Positions 34,216 to 48,254 of a stretch of DNA of 64,000 nt are shown here, in pieces. The notes under the pieces are model-generated. The model was not told the DNA's origin, ran no database searches, and saw nothing but the letters and a program-made list of their open reading frames with translations. A program made the translations under genes and the position numbers. How positions within the stretch are numbered: the first letter of the stretch is position 1; each line of letters begins with the position of its first letter. Location of the stretch: NCBI RefSeq assembly GCF_000764305.2, contig NW_025939233.1, positions 30,590 to 94,589 on the forward strand. The letters run 5' to 3'. This DNA is from Hyalella azteca. Its lineage: Eukaryota; Arthropoda; Malacostraca; Amphipoda; Hyalellidae.

Positions 34216-37200
34216 GGCCGATAGTTTCAACAGTTATTGATCCCAGCTTCATGGGCGAGGCAGATGAAATCCGCTACATTAGTGGGAATTGAACGGTTTC
34301 GTTTCTTCATAGTATAAATTTTCGCAGTTTAAATTATAGGTATTTTTTCAAGTCGGCTTCTTGTGTGTATTTTTGAAAGGAATTTGTTAATTTATTCACA
34401 ATATAACGATTATTTTCGAGCAAATCAAAAAACCTTTTATGCGACCGTTTGAGAGATGGACATTAGCCGAGAGTTTATCTAATGATATTTTTTCTTAATT
34501 TTCTGACGTAAGTTGAGAGTAATATTCATAAATCTTGTCATGTTAACCTCAATATGATCGACAGTCGCTATTTCTAAGTGTGACAGTTTTTACTGAACTT
34601 GGACAGAAATGTACTGGACATTATGCAGTATTAAAGTGTACGTACTATAAGGTCGACATTAACTATAATCTGGCGTCAGAGATATTTTGCATTCAGCATT
34701 CTACGATAGGGAAGAGAAAATTATGTTTTTTATCTGGATACCAAAAACTGAGCAAACTGGAATGTACAAGAGAGTTGAGCCTGTTTGATTTGTTGACGAA
34801 AATAAGTTTAGGTCCAATACGAAATTTGAAAATTTAATCATGAAATTTGTTTACTGTCGTTTTAGCCTCTTTCGCGCTCTGGTTGACTGTTCTCAATAGG
34901 TAAAGTAGGTAAAGGTGCATAGCTGCATTCGAGCAACGCTTTTATGTACTCCTAATGTCCATCATAAACGTTCTCCTTATGACGCTTCATTGTTGATAAC
35001 ATACAGATAAACAATTAAGAAGTGTTGACTTGCATAGATTATGAATTGCCCCACCAAAGATAGTTGCTATGTTTAAGTCAATGTCAGTAAATTTGATAAG
35101 TTTGAAAATGTTTGTTTTGTTTCTAACTTATGATTGCAAAAAATTAGGAATACCACGCCGCTTATTAATGAAAATAACACAAATAAATTAATAATGTCTT
35201 AAAATATCAATGCAATTAGTTAACGAAGCAGTAGATTGTTTTGATTCGTTGCACTGTTCTCCCTAGCGACCGCTGTGACACCGACTCGACTTTTCGCGTC
35301 GGTGATAGATGCTTCTCAGATTTAACGCTCAAAATAATTTTTATGTCGTGATGTTAATTCTAAAAATTATATTCTTCAAATCGGTCATGTATCAGATCGG
35401 TCGGTGAGCTAAATTCGACAAGCACAGCACTGAATATCATTCAACGGGCATCAAAAGAATGCTACCAGATAGTTCAGAAGATCAGCAGATGAAGACGTCA
35501 TTGCCGATGTCTGGACGTCGCAGCCCAGCGTGACCGCCACTATGAACGTCACCAGGTTATCGCACGCACGACTTAACGGGCTCCTGATTTGCTTCATAAT
35601 TTTATTCCTTGTGAACTGCTTCTTTCTTGTGACATGCTGCATGTGCTCTACGTTAATTGAATTTTTCATACCGGAATTAATTAATAGTTCATAAATAACA
35701 ACGAATCATTGCAAATTATTATTAAATATGCATTACCCAACGCCATAATATCTACCTAGAGAATCTTTAGCCAGTTAAGAAATACCCAACAGCTGAACAT
35801 TTTTTAGATAAAGCTGGCATTTGAAATCTGTGATACTTGGAATAATACTACTGTGACAATTATAACATAGTATACATTTACATCTAATCACAGTCGCCAG
35901 TTACGTCACGAGACTACGAGCGAACAGCGTCACTCACGACGCCCTGCTGGGCTCGCCGTCACCAGGCAACCTGGGGCTGGGCCTTCTTCTCGTAGCGTCG
36001 CTGAACGCAGTTATTCTATAGGAGATTTCCTGCTGACGCATTACGCATGCGGTGTTTGATAAGTACATATTCAGAAGTAGACAATATCACGCCGCTTCTA
36101 TGTCTATATAATACTTTTGTAATACTTATGTACATTATACTTATATAATGTATGTAATACTTTTGTAAAAGTAATATAATACTTTAGTAATGAGCTAAAA
36201 TATGATAACAATTAGCTCATTACAAAACATTTACTCGTACGTGAATGCTTCCGTGTTCCTATATAGCCCAATATGTTAGATGTATTATAATAAACCACAT
36301 TAAGTTAACACAATGCAAAAATTTAGCTCGGTGGCACACACACGCGAATGGTGAAGATAGTGGACGGTACATCGACAACTTTAATTTCAAAATGATGGTT
36401 GATCATGCAATAAACTATTGTTGGAATGGATTCAATTTAACCGTATTCTGCGGAGTGTTTTATTTGAGTGGTGTTTGTAAACATTCAATCAACAAAACTT
36501 GTATAAAAATGGTGACCGTGAATGACAACGAATAGTTGCAAAATATTCATTCTAAATACTTATGTTTTTTCTGTATAGAAGCTGTAAAATAATCCTAGGC
36601 ACCTGTAAAATTTTGCATCATGTAGAAGCCGTTAACGAAATGCCTACCGACAAGAAGACTACCTGATTTCAAGTGAGTGGTCACGGAGGCCGGAATGTAT
36701 CACCAGCAGATCTCAAAGTTACACAGTTTGCAACATGACCAGCGCACCGCATCTTCGAGTAACAACATAACATTTAGATAAGAGAACACAGCGCATGCGG
36801 GCGGTGAGGGACTGGGCGAAGGAAATTCAGGAACTCTTAGAGAATTGAGCTCACACTGGACGCCCAATTTTCGTCAAGGCTCGGTTTCGGTGCATAAAAA
36901 TGGCTTCTAATTAAGTGGGACGTAACAATGGCCGGGTGACGAGAAAACCACGTGAATGAAATGAAAGCCTTTTTTTTATTACCTCATAAGCAATTTTATT
37001 TGAATTGTTGTATTTATAGTGACAAATAAAGGGTGAATCAAATGATAGTGAGAACCATAATAAATAAATGATATATACAAGAAATCAAAATACAATATTT
37101 ACTTTAGGATTAGAGATACAGGGCCTTTCTGTAATGTAAAGACAAACTCAAATTTAGGACCAGTAATAATTAGCTATTCACTGAATATGGAACCGAGCAC

Positions 37201-39868
37201 CAGCTATATTCACATAAAAAAAAGAACATGTATACATTTATCTATAAGTTAATGACAATTAGTCAAGCACCACCGAATTTGCACGCACATTATGATTACA
37301 AATATTACCAGAACTATAATGCAACCACGTACCTCTGTGGTGGATCACGTAACAATGATAACTAAGAAAACATTACTTGGCTAAGTCGATCATGTCGGTG
37401 GTGAATCAGAACTAAAATGGCAATTTCACGAATCCTACTGCAATCTCTAAGAGAATACTTTAGGCAGACAAACCGACGAAATTGTTTTCACTAGTGATGA
37501 ATCGTGAAGGCGCCCAACAGGCAACTAATATTGTGCAGAGAGTAAAACCTGTCTAAAAATCTAACGTCTCGCTTTTTAAAAATTTTTCGAATCATCTCAA
37601 GCTTCCACGAATATTCAATTTTCCATTTGAAAGAAGTTTAGAAGTATCATTGGTAAATTGTAAAGTAAATCCAAAGCTGATTTGTAAAGTAGGCCTAACC
37701 AACGTTATAGAAAATCATAAATTCGTTGAAAATTAGACCCAGTTCTAATTGTGACGGAATGACACTAGCATTCCCAGCGCAGGCTGCTTCACATCTACTC
37801 CGTCCAAAATGATGTGTTTTTATTATGAAATTTCAGTCTGTTTTGATACATTCTGTAGTTTATAAGATGGACCTCATTTGGAACCTCGTTTATGCTCCTT
37901 GGGTGTAAAGCGACACTATCACGCGTGATGTTTTAAAATTACTCATTGCGTATTATCTGTCATTAAATTTCATTGTTCGAAATTTTGACTCTGTACCTTA
38001 TTGTTGAGTGCTTAAGCAAATCTATTATTTAGGGAAGTAAATAAATCACGCATGCTACGAATATTTTATTCGAAAAACATCGTATGTATGAACTGCTCAG
38101 GTCGATTAACCTAAAATGGCTCGGAAACAACCGCCTCTCTTCGACCGCTTAGTCTCGTGGTCGCCACAGAGAATGGCCAGTCCAAATGTAAACCAGGCAA
38201 GGTTAATGGGTTTAATTTACGGAGCAGAACTAATTTAATAGCCAGTTTGGTTGCTTGAATAAGAGTTGCTCCTTCATTCGCACAGGTATTGCGTGCCAAC
38301 GGGTGAGCGATGAGCACTCTCACTTTCTCTGTAATTACCTCCTGAATGATGCAAAAAATGCTCTCTCAGTGTAAATGTGGCAAACTTTTTCGGTCATAAG
38401 AGTACTACAAAATGCCGAGCAGCACCAGGTCGCACTTATAGATGATAATATGAACAATATTTTGGTGCGTGATAACTTGCAGTCCTACGAAGATAACTTA
38501 TTACTCTTCTCGGCAAGATGAGAAGCCGCCAAGATGGAAGCAGCAGACCACACAGTCACGCTCAAATCGCGATAAAATACTTTGAGGCCTCCAGAGCCCA
38601 GAATTTAATAGCCTCTGAGTCATTTCATTCTAATAGAAATAGGTCCTTAAAACAAATTCCTTTAATTAGCTTCTCCGCTGGGAAGCTCATAAGAAGCTAA
38701 CACAAAAACTCGAGACTGGAGCCATGGGCGATCCAGAGCGACGCGGAATAGCTTCAATTTCCCCGCCGATTCACTGCCATCCGAAGCATCAAATAACTTT
38801 CCCTTTTGTGCCTCTTGCTCACGAAAAGATAATTACAATCCATGGAGTAAATTGGCATGACTTCCAACTAAATACTATTCCTGTTTGTGCGCGCCTTGGA
38901 GGGCTGCCGGCGCTCGCTGGAATGGCAATCAAGGAGCCAAGCAGCGTCATCGGTTGAACTTCTCCAGTGCGCACTTCTGTAATGATTGGTTTTACTGCTT
39001 AAATGCGCTAGCAATTGTGGTCATCGATTGCACAAATCGCCCAACGTTCGGCGCTTGAGAACAAATGACGCTTAAGTAGAAGTGAGCAATATATCTTCGT
39101 TAGCAGCGATGCTCGCCGCAGTACAATGCACTCGGTACAATGGTGAGATAAATCCCTGCTAGCGTTGCGGTCTCTCAGGGCTGCTATTTTTGGCGCTTTG
39201 AGCTGCAAACGATTCACTTAATTTAGAAGCATTAATTAACTTTTGTTTACTGGAAATTATGCATGAGAACTTTTGAGTTATTACATAAATCGTTGATCAT
39301 CGTACCGCATCATTTCCTACGGATTAAAACAATTGATCTTTTCACGCACATTATTTACTTGGTTAATACAAAGCCATAAGTTGCTGTCAAAATCTCAAAA
39401 AAGGTAAAACTTAATTGAGAGTTTACTAGCGATTATTTGAATTAATTAAACAATTGGAACATTCCATAATAGGGAGTCCGCTTGAAACAATTTCTACATC
39501 ATAGAGTGCAATGAAGAAACCTATAGGAAGATCCTCATCAAAAATTGTACCCGTTGTTATGAATGTGCGTTCGATACGCATTATAATTCTAGATTCTCAT
39601 CCTTTTTACAGTGGGTATGATGATATTTGTACCCAGTTGAATGTTTTCAGATTCTTTACTGTATAAAAAACTCATTCATGTGAAGATAAGAAAAATTATT
39701 ATATAATGTCAATGATTTGCCTTTACGTCAGTGATTTGCCTTTAAAGGTTGATAACCAAGAAATGACTTGGGGAAGTGAAACTTGGGAAATGGACTTCAC
39801 TCTCAACTTGATTACACTTGATCAAATGAAAATACCTGATAACCTGAAAAATACCTGCTACAGTTACG
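34216..39868. other. Unannotated stretch
   Basis: No supported gene. Besides the hairpin at 36187-36223, there are GC-richer patches at 35880-36010, 38110-38330 and 38700-38960 with short unrecognised frames on either strand. Positions 39706-39868 form the start of the frame that runs into the minisatellite below. Confidence 0.45.
36187..36223 (+). repeat. 11-bp perfect hairpin
   Basis: gtaatgagcta (36187-36197) pairs with tagctcattac (36213-36223) with a 15-nt loop, next to a run of near-repeats of taatacttttgtaa (36110-36185). Confidence 0.8.
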
Positions 39869-40085
39869 TGACGTCAAACACTAATGATGTGACGTCAAAC
39901 ACTGAGGGTCTATTAAACTCACTACAGGTGACGTCAAACACTGATGGTCTATTAAACTCACTACAGGTGACGTCAAACACTGACGGTCTATTAAACTCAC
40001 TACAGGTGACGCCAAACAATGACGGTCTATTATATTCACTACAGGTGACGCCAAACACTGACGGTCCTGAGAAGCGTGACTGGTG
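39869..40085. repeat. 39-bp minisatellite with CRE (TGACGTCA) palindromes
   Basis: The unit begins gtgacgtcaaacactgatgg and continues tctattaaactcactacag. The period is 39 bp, with a shortened first unit. TGACGTCA starts at 39869, 39890, 39929 and 39968. The next two units carry TGACGCCA at 40007 and 40046. Because 39 is a multiple of three, the array is open in several frames on both strands. The plus frame 39706-40119 (137 codons, with repeated NSLQVTSNTDGLL) may or may not be expressed; I see no independent coding evidence. Confidence 0.93.
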
Positions 40086-40119
40086 CATTGAACAAATGAG
40101 TCAAAGAGTGCAGCATTAG

Positions 40120-40697
40120 GCCAAGTTAATCCTTCGAAAATCATCACTGGATTTAATGAGGGTCTGGAATGCACTTCTCGGCAGCGGCATCAGGGAATCT
40201 GCCACCAGACCGCCTTGCCGTCCAGTGCTTGTGCGTTTCTTTGAATTTGTCGCCTCTCATATTGGCACGTCTGGACCCACAAGGCTCATGAAGAATGTGT
40301 TGTACTTAAGTATTCGAGTTGAATCATAAAGGAATAATTCTAAGCTGCGTTGCAAAGCATGTGAAGAGGCGGAGGAGAGAAATGACGCGTGCGAAGACTG
40401 CTTTTACTGCCTTTAATCCAAGACTTTTAATTTGGAATATCGGATTTCAATACCTCCTAAGATTCTCTGTCAACTATGCAATCGGAGCTATTAAAGTTTC
40501 AATTTCAAAAGAAATCATGCAACTCTAGGTTTTACTGAATTAAGTTATTCAAGTAATTTTTTGATTGGGAGTTTGATTGATTTCGCCGATAATTTTGTAG
40601 CTCTCGTAGTGATAATTAACCCAAAAAATTTGATGGAGCGATCCGACAAATGATAATCAAACAATAACTTGGATATTAACAATTAAATGGTTCTATT
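40120..40697. other. Unannotated stretch
   Basis: I see no gene or repeat between the CRE minisatellite and the LINE fragment. Confidence 0.55.
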
Positions 40698-41360
40698 GCA
40701 TAGCATAGCATAGTGAAGTCGGCGCTGAAAAATAGGCCTCATATGGCCTGTCGCCGATTCTTGTACTTGTCGTGACTGGTTCATAGGAGATCTATTAACA
40801 GGTCCTTCTACCGGATCTTTTCCATACTGTCGATAGTTTGAAATATTTACCAGACTTCTACCGGTTTCGATATGGTGCTAGGCATTTTAAGTCTGCACAT
40901 ATATTTTTCCATAGCTTTATCTAATCTGTTCTTGAACGCGTTTATACCCGGAGCGTCAACGTTGTAATCGGCGAGGCTGTTCCACATGTCGGTGATTGGA
41001 AGCGAGAAGAAATGTTGTCGCATGGATGAGTTGCAACACAGTTTTTTTAGTTTATAGCCGTGGCCCCTGGTGTTGGTTCTTGTTTCAAATTCAATTAATC
41101 CTTTTGTGACCGTACATAAGTCATGAGTACACTTCAATGAGGTCCCCACGCAGACGTCGATAACTAAGGCATGTAAGCTCCATATTCTTTAATCTTTCTT
41201 CATATGACTTGCCTTTCAAGCCTGGAATTATCCTTGTTGCACGTCTTTGAACACTTTCCACTGAATTTTTGTCCTATTCAAGTTTCGGTGACCACAAGAC
41301 GTTTCCAAACTCTACGTTCGGGCGCACGACGGCAACAAACAACTGATTCATCGCTTCTGC
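40698..41360 (-). mobile_element. 5'-truncated CR1/Jockey-like non-LTR retrotransposon
   Basis: Minus-strand reading gives the conserved region after the reverse transcriptase: VVRPNVEFGNVLWSP, VQRRATRIIPGL, SYEERL, YRRLRGDLIEVY, then in another frame TRGHGYKLKK, MRQHFFSLPITDMWNSL and NAFKNRLDK. The coding part ends at a stop at 40847-40849. About 130 bp of 3' untranslated sequence follows, ending in three tatgc pentamers (40698-40712). A short simple-repeat tail without poly(A) suits CR1-type elements. Homology stops near 41360, so the catalytic domain is absent, as expected of a 5'-truncated insertion. Confidence 0.85.
40847..41360 (-). pseudogene. Reverse transcriptase C-terminal fragment (LINE)
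   Basis: The frame from about 41351 reads QLFVAVVRPNVEFGN and continues to RRLRGDLIEVYS, with an internal stop after PKLE and another after VYS. The frame used from about 41149 down to the stop at 40847 carries TRGHGYKLKK...MWNSL...FKNRLDK. At least one frameshift and two stops show decay. The polymerase catalytic motif (YADD) is not present. Confidence 0.82.
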
Positions 41361-44300
41361 ATAAATTTCAGTTATCGAACCTTAATTATTGCTGGTAACG
41401 TTAATAAATGTCACATAACGATATCTGTGTATAAGACAGCTTTCAAATTATTTCTCTGTTTTAGACGCCCTCGTTGTAGTGATGGTTTGACGTGTAGTGT
41501 ATTGAACGAACACTAATGTAAGGCAAGAATGCTTCGTTAGCAAGAATTCTAGAACTACAATATGTTGAGGAACGTTATCAGTAGGCAGACATTGAGATGT
41601 ACAATAACTATGGTACATTGTTCACTAGAAAATCAGCCTAATATTTCCTAATAAAGCCAAGATACCTGCCATTATTCAGAACTTTTTTGTATATAATTGT
41701 TAGAAATATAACATGTTGATTTGTGCACTGAATATTAAATAACTGCAACTGTCATGAAAATCACAACTACAGTGTAAGTCTGTAATTTATTATTCGTGAA
41801 TGACCTAATGGCCCTCTGGAGGAATAACCACGTCTTAATTTAAATAAACATTTTATTTTCGAGTACTTTCAAAGGGCATCGATCATTCTCTGAAATATCA
41901 TCTCACTTGTTATAGTTAATAATCATTAAGAGTAGCAGATTAGGTTCTCTGGTTTTCGCACATTTTATTGATTTTCATACGATGATGAAAATTATTGAAA
42001 AATACGTTGATTTATGAGGAACAGTCTCTCTCTTATATTACATATCTGGCCATGCCGAAGACATACATCATATACATCGCAAAGCTAATTATTATACCTC
42101 GCAATATCGAATTCCAATTATGAATATTAATTCCTTCGAGAGGTTGATTCATCTCTCAATTAGCTCCAAGGATTACCTGCATGGAAACCAATTAAAATAT
42201 TTTAATCTGTACCTTGGTATCAGATAAATAAATTCTTAACAATCATTGCTGGAAAATTTTTCGTCGCTTAATAGCAAATGTTTATTTGAATTATTTCTGC
42301 CTTCGATCAACTGACGACAAGTGGACGACAAGTCTACGGTACTGCAATATTGCACTGTTTTTTTTTCATGGTCAATACATACTTCAACAAACGGTCGGTG
42401 ATAATTATAATTGTTCACAGTTCTAGCATACCTGCGCTTGCATATATCTTCGCCTACATTACTCAGTCTTCCCTGTAGTTGCATGTCTCCCAGCAGCTTC
42501 TTCGTTCGTCATGTATGAGCTGTGATGTATTGTTATGGCAACGTCAGCAGTCATTCTCCCGTCACATTCTATCAACTTATAAACTGATGCATCCATACTT
42601 ACTTGAGGTAGTAATTCATTTCATTCATTTATCATCAAGTGTGACACTTTTGCGGGCAATAATTTTCCAGTAAGTGTTGCCTGCACGCCCAGAGGTGGTG
42701 TTAACAACAAGGACCGAAGTGCATTTATTGGCAGCCTCACACCATCACGCTGAGTTTCTTGCCAATCTTCTTGTTTTGGCGCCTCAGCACCGCCCACATC
42801 ACGGGTGCCGGCTACCTGGCCACACACGACGCAGGCCATGCAACCTTGCTGCGAGGAGCGCAAACCGCACGCACGCCACAACAAACCTCAGCCTCGTCCC
42901 GGACAGATTGACTGCCCACTTGTCATGCTCGGGCTTTGTTATTTGCAACGCTGGCGCTGTCACCCGGGGATGAGGCATGCGTTTTTGTGCTTACGTTTCG
43001 TGTTTAGCTGCGTAAAAATTTGTTTCTAGGATAGTCGGTCGCTTACTTTGCCACAGTAATATTCTTGTAAGCAATTTGTAATTATTATTCTTTCACAATT
43101 TTTATTGTTGTGCTTGTATGGTTTTTAATGTCTCGAATGACTATACCATAATTTTAAGAGTAAAATTACTTTGCGAGGAAACGTAGTTACAGATTAACAA
43201 TTCCCTTCTCAATCTTAATCTGTCGTTGCTGATTGAAACGGCCGTATTTCCTAATTAACTTGTATATATTACTGTGTACCATGATGACTTGGAATACACT
43301 ATAATAAAATTGTACCAATAGGAACATCCGGGTTCTGCCATCACCCACTTGCTCTTTCAAGCAAACAATTAATTTTCATACCTTTTCGAAGTCAAGCTAT
43401 TGTGTTTTATGTTAAGTTTACAGGGTTGTATCCAACAGCTCATTTTTCACTCACGTGAGCACAAGTTTAGCAACGACTTTTTGAAGCAGATTAAGAGCAT
43501 TTCTCTACTGCCTTTGCTGATATCGATATTACGCTTTAATTTCTGTGAATTTTGGTGTTTTTTTAGATATTGGCTGGTGTGCTACGTGACTATTACCACA
43601 GCAATACAATTCAATGTCTCAAGCATTTATTCCTTCTACTCCTAACTGTTGACAATAATATTGTTAAGTCATTGTTATTGTTTTCAAAAAGATGCGTCCT
43701 CACCAGGACGACTGATCTTAGATTGAATGAGCAGATTTTTTTAGAATTATAAGTATGCTGAAGCGAACTTCCCATCTTTGCTGAAAAATTCAATGACAAT
43801 TTCTAAATTTTCTTACTGAATTTATTTTATTAGACGTGAAACTATTAAAAAGAAATAAACAATGATGAGGATTAAATGGAATGAGATTCCTAATCTTCAG
43901 AACTGTTATCCACAAGCGCTGAGTTTGACATCTAACTGCAGCAACTTAACTTCGTTGAAAACCTGGGCCTATACTTTAAAAAAAGTTGAGATCGTAAGTT
44001 CATCAGCCAATCATTGACGGGCTTTCAAGCCAAATCCACCAATCATAGACAAGAAAAATAGAGCGTAAGTACTTATGTTCACTTAGCGAGTTTTGAAAGT
44101 ATGGCCCCTGCTCTGCCTTTTAGACGCTGATACAGACCCCTTCTATCATTTCAACACGCTTGTCAAAATATCCTGGAATGAATTTCTATCAATAAAATGA
44201 ATTATTTCATTGGTGCCATTATCGGTCTTTCTTTGACTAAATTTAATGATTTATTTACATATATTGGTATAAGACACCACGCGGATAAAGTGAAATGGAA

Positions 44301-47300
44301 TTTTATTTCGATAATAGGAAACTCATATCTTAACATGGGAAATCTAATTCAAGAATCAAGTTCAAGTTTGCCGAATAGTCCTAGTTGTTTTAATATAGGA
44401 GGTCATACGTTCAATAAAACTATTCTTCGATAAATTTATCTAATAAACGGCGTCCATTATTCGAGGGTAGGTTACAAAGAGAACGGTTAACTAAATCTAT
44501 ATTAATATTTTCATGAATTTAATACAGCCAGCCACTTACCGCATAGGCCGGGAGTTAATTGATCAACAGGCTCGCCCTCCTTCATTAATTAGAAGGCATA
44601 AGTACCCCATAGCTCCATAGACGTTTTTTTACAGCAATATCGTAAATTTTAGAATTAAGTGCGTCAATATTCAGAATTAGATCAGTAAGCGTGAATGTGC
44701 ATTGAGAAAGCCAGTTTCTGTTTCTCATCCTACCAGATGGCTGCAACAGAAACTATTATTTTTTCCTTTTGAGGAGGTGCGTCGTCACAATATATTCTGT
44801 AGCCCTATCATAATATCTACAGTAATGCCAATTTAATGGGACACCCAAGTGTTTCAAATACTCTGAAAGAGACGAAAGAATAATTTATTCCAGTCCTGCA
44901 ATCAATTCAATCAAGATTTTTAAACAGATTTCCCAATGCCATAAACTTTTGAAATACATATATTCTTGTGACTTCCGTTCTTTCAGTAGACATCCAAATT
45001 ATTCAGTTCATTTACGCACCTCGGAAAACGTTAGGAAAATGAAGTGCTGATGTGGAATGAATTCAGTGCCAAACCCAGCGCTATCAGTTTTATGGTTGAG
45101 ATTTAGAAACAAACACGCACAATTAATACAAGCGGTAGAATATACACGGAGAGTATTTCAAATAAATGTTTCTAGTCAAGCGTGTTCAACAGACGCAGGG
45201 TAATGTAAAAAGCATAGTAATATTAGTGAACCCACGGGTTATTGCAGAATGAAATATTTTCTTGTGATGGCGATCTTGAGCCATCATAATGCCCTTTAAA
45301 TCGAGTTCGATCCGATGTAAATTCACGCCATATCCAAAGCTTACGCTAAAATCTCATCTTAATCATTTAAAAAATCGCTATCTGACATGGATATAATTTA
45401 AAACATTGAATGTTGTCACTATTTATTCAAGTGTCTCCGATCAAGGGTTTCATTAATATTTATAGTAAGTTAAGTCACTTAAGTGATTTAACTTACAAGC
45501 AACGGGCCTGTGTCCTACCGAGACATGCTAACTCTTCCGTACCGTTCCTCTGTATTCGGTATCACACTCGGACATTTTCTGCATCAGGTACGACGCATGA
45601 GAAGTTCATCATATCGCACGGGTAATTTTCTTCTCATCGTTTGATGAATGCCCCCACCATAATGCTAGGGGTGGAATTTAAGCTTTCAATTAGCAAGCTT
45701 TGGGAACTCATGTTCAAGTCCAGCATATTGAAGAAGCTGTGATGGACGAGCGTATCGTGCTAACTTCATGCGTGGCTCGATCGGGTCTGCCTTCAAAGCA
45801 GCTTATTGCGGCACTTCGTACAGTCTTTCAAATTTTAAAATATACTGTTTAATAATCTAATTAAAGTTTTTGATTAATCTATCCACTTTGAGATGCATGC
45901 AACCAGTATAAATCGTGATGGTTCTTTTGGAGTACTTGAAATTAATCATATACCTATCAACTTCATTAATTGAAAAAAGCTTGTCTATAGTCGCTTGTTA
46001 GGAAGTAGATCGTTTAGGTTTAGCCTTATTTGACTAACATTGTCTCGTCTTTACGACTGTGTGGAACTAATCCTTGAATCGTCATGCAAATTACGATAAA
46101 TCTTGCTTATCTTTAGCTGATTTTGAGTTTGTGTAAATGTGTTTTCTTTTTGTTTAGTTCGTTTATATTGCATGTTCGAGCCCCTTGTGTCCACTCTTTT
46201 GAATTTTCTTTTGTGGCTCTACGCCAGATATTCGGCTTCGTAAAGCATTTACTCTGTAACAACTTTTTTATTGCCGGCTTCAACGTGTATGCTTGCACAA
46301 ATTCTCGTGGGCGACGTTGACGATTAGAAGAAACAAAACCCTCCCGCCTGGGGAGTAAGAAACGCATCGTTGTTATAACGACGTACTACTTTCCATGTAA
46401 GATGCAAATAATATATATACAGTCCATAGCTAGACAAGAAGTATGTTAACTGAACGACAAAAGAGTTCATAGAACCTCAACAAATTACGTAATCGATGTG
46501 AACATGAACAGTAATACACAAAACACTCTTTCACCACAGGCACTAGATGGTAATCTTGAAAAAATAACGGATCAGGAATATTAAACAGCATCGGCGACCC
46601 TCGCACGGCTACTTGACGCAGGCCTCCAGACAGGGAAGGAACAGCGTCGTGGCCAACTTCCCAGGAGCAGTCATCGGAAACCTGCATGATGCCATAAAGA
46701 TGCGCTCTCGAGCCCATACCTTGTACAAAATATAAACGACAGTGTGACACAATTTTTGGAGCAAATATGCAAACCAGATGCAGTTACAAACGAGTGATAT
46801 TTTTTTGCATCATTTTCATTTGGCATGCATCTGTTGTTGCAATACTATATTTGGCATGATTATTGTATCATTTTTTGTGACGTGTAGTTTTTTGTACAGA
46901 TTCACTATGTAATTAAACTTAAAAGAAAAATCATTCTTGATCCTTAAAGCGCCTGCAACTAAATTAGCTGCATCAGAAGAAAATTAGTTTATACCACCTT
47001 TTTCTGATCAAAGTCTGAAGGTCATTGTCATAGCATGAATTATTCGTGAATTTTTATAGTTAACTATGTCTTTTGAAATAAAGAGTTTCAAGACCCTAGT
47101 ATTAAACCGAGAAGCAATGCCTCTCATTGTCATTCGTTGAAGTGCATTTTAATAAGTAAATGACTATCGTTCCGCCTTGGTTAATTGGCCATTCTGTGAT
47201 GTGTGCGTCCGGTCACACGACCAAATTTCCTTAATAAAATGTTTCATAAGAGAAGTTTCGGATGAAGTTGCTTCCAATCCGTCGTATGAAGTTAGACGTC

Positions 47301-48254
47301 ACTCTGCATCAAATAAACTTCTATAATTATTTCATCATTAAGGTAGCAGTTTCCTTTCCTTCTCTCTTACCATCTGACCAATACTTCTTAACTTCAGAAG
47401 CGGCTTACACCGCTTTTATTTTTATTTTTGCTCCGACTGCATTATAATTCAGCTCTGATAAATTACTCATAATGACTGTCTTGCACAGCTACTGCAAGCC
47501 CTGCCTGAAATGCACGGTATAAAAACACTTTAATATATTCCTGTTCTTGGACACGCTATAAGTTACCAGGCTCAACCTGAGCCTGGCTGCAGACCTCCCA
47601 CTTATCAATGATGCTTACAAAAATGCCGTTATTAGGACATGTAAAATAGCTTTGAACTTAAACTGTCCAATAAATTAACCTTAAATTTCCATGACATTAT
47701 TAGGGATTTTCATGCAACAAAAAATTAATTGTTGTTCATTAGTTTTCGTTCGGATCTCCTAATCCGGATATTTTATCCAGATATATTCATATTATTTTCT
47801 CCAGATATATTCATCGTTATATTTTCAGTGCTGTTAAGGTTGTGCCTGACATTTAATTGCAAGGGATAGCTACTTGATCGTTTCGGAATAGATGCTGGAA
47901 TCTTGACTGTAGAAATTTAGCTGAGAAAAGATTAAGGCAACGGAATTATCGAAACTTTCTACCAAAATATTTCTACCTCTGCAAATTCGACCATTTCACC
48001 GCCAAGAAAATAGTGGCAGCACACAAGTTCAAAGAATGTGGTAAAGAGAACAGGATAAATTCGGTGCTGAAAACAATTGGTCATGTTACGTATTGGATTT
48101 TATTGCATATAAACACATTGGACCTCGTTTAACCCATAATGAACTTGACATTGCTCCATTTCGTGGAGCTTAAAAAAATTGGGAAACGATTACTCCCAAA
48201 AAAGATCGGGAAACGACTAATAAGATCCTATCCTAAATAGCAGCCTGTTTTCTC
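41361..48254. other. Unannotated stretch
   Basis: No supported gene. A GC-richer patch at 42670-42980 is open on both strands (plus 42674-42973; minus 42621-42884), and a ttttccag acceptor-like site precedes it at 42669; the products are unrecognised. The minus-strand frame 46430-46750 contains VSDDCSWEVGHDAVP and GGLRQVAVRG, which look more protein-like than their surroundings; see the finding. Confidence 0.4.
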
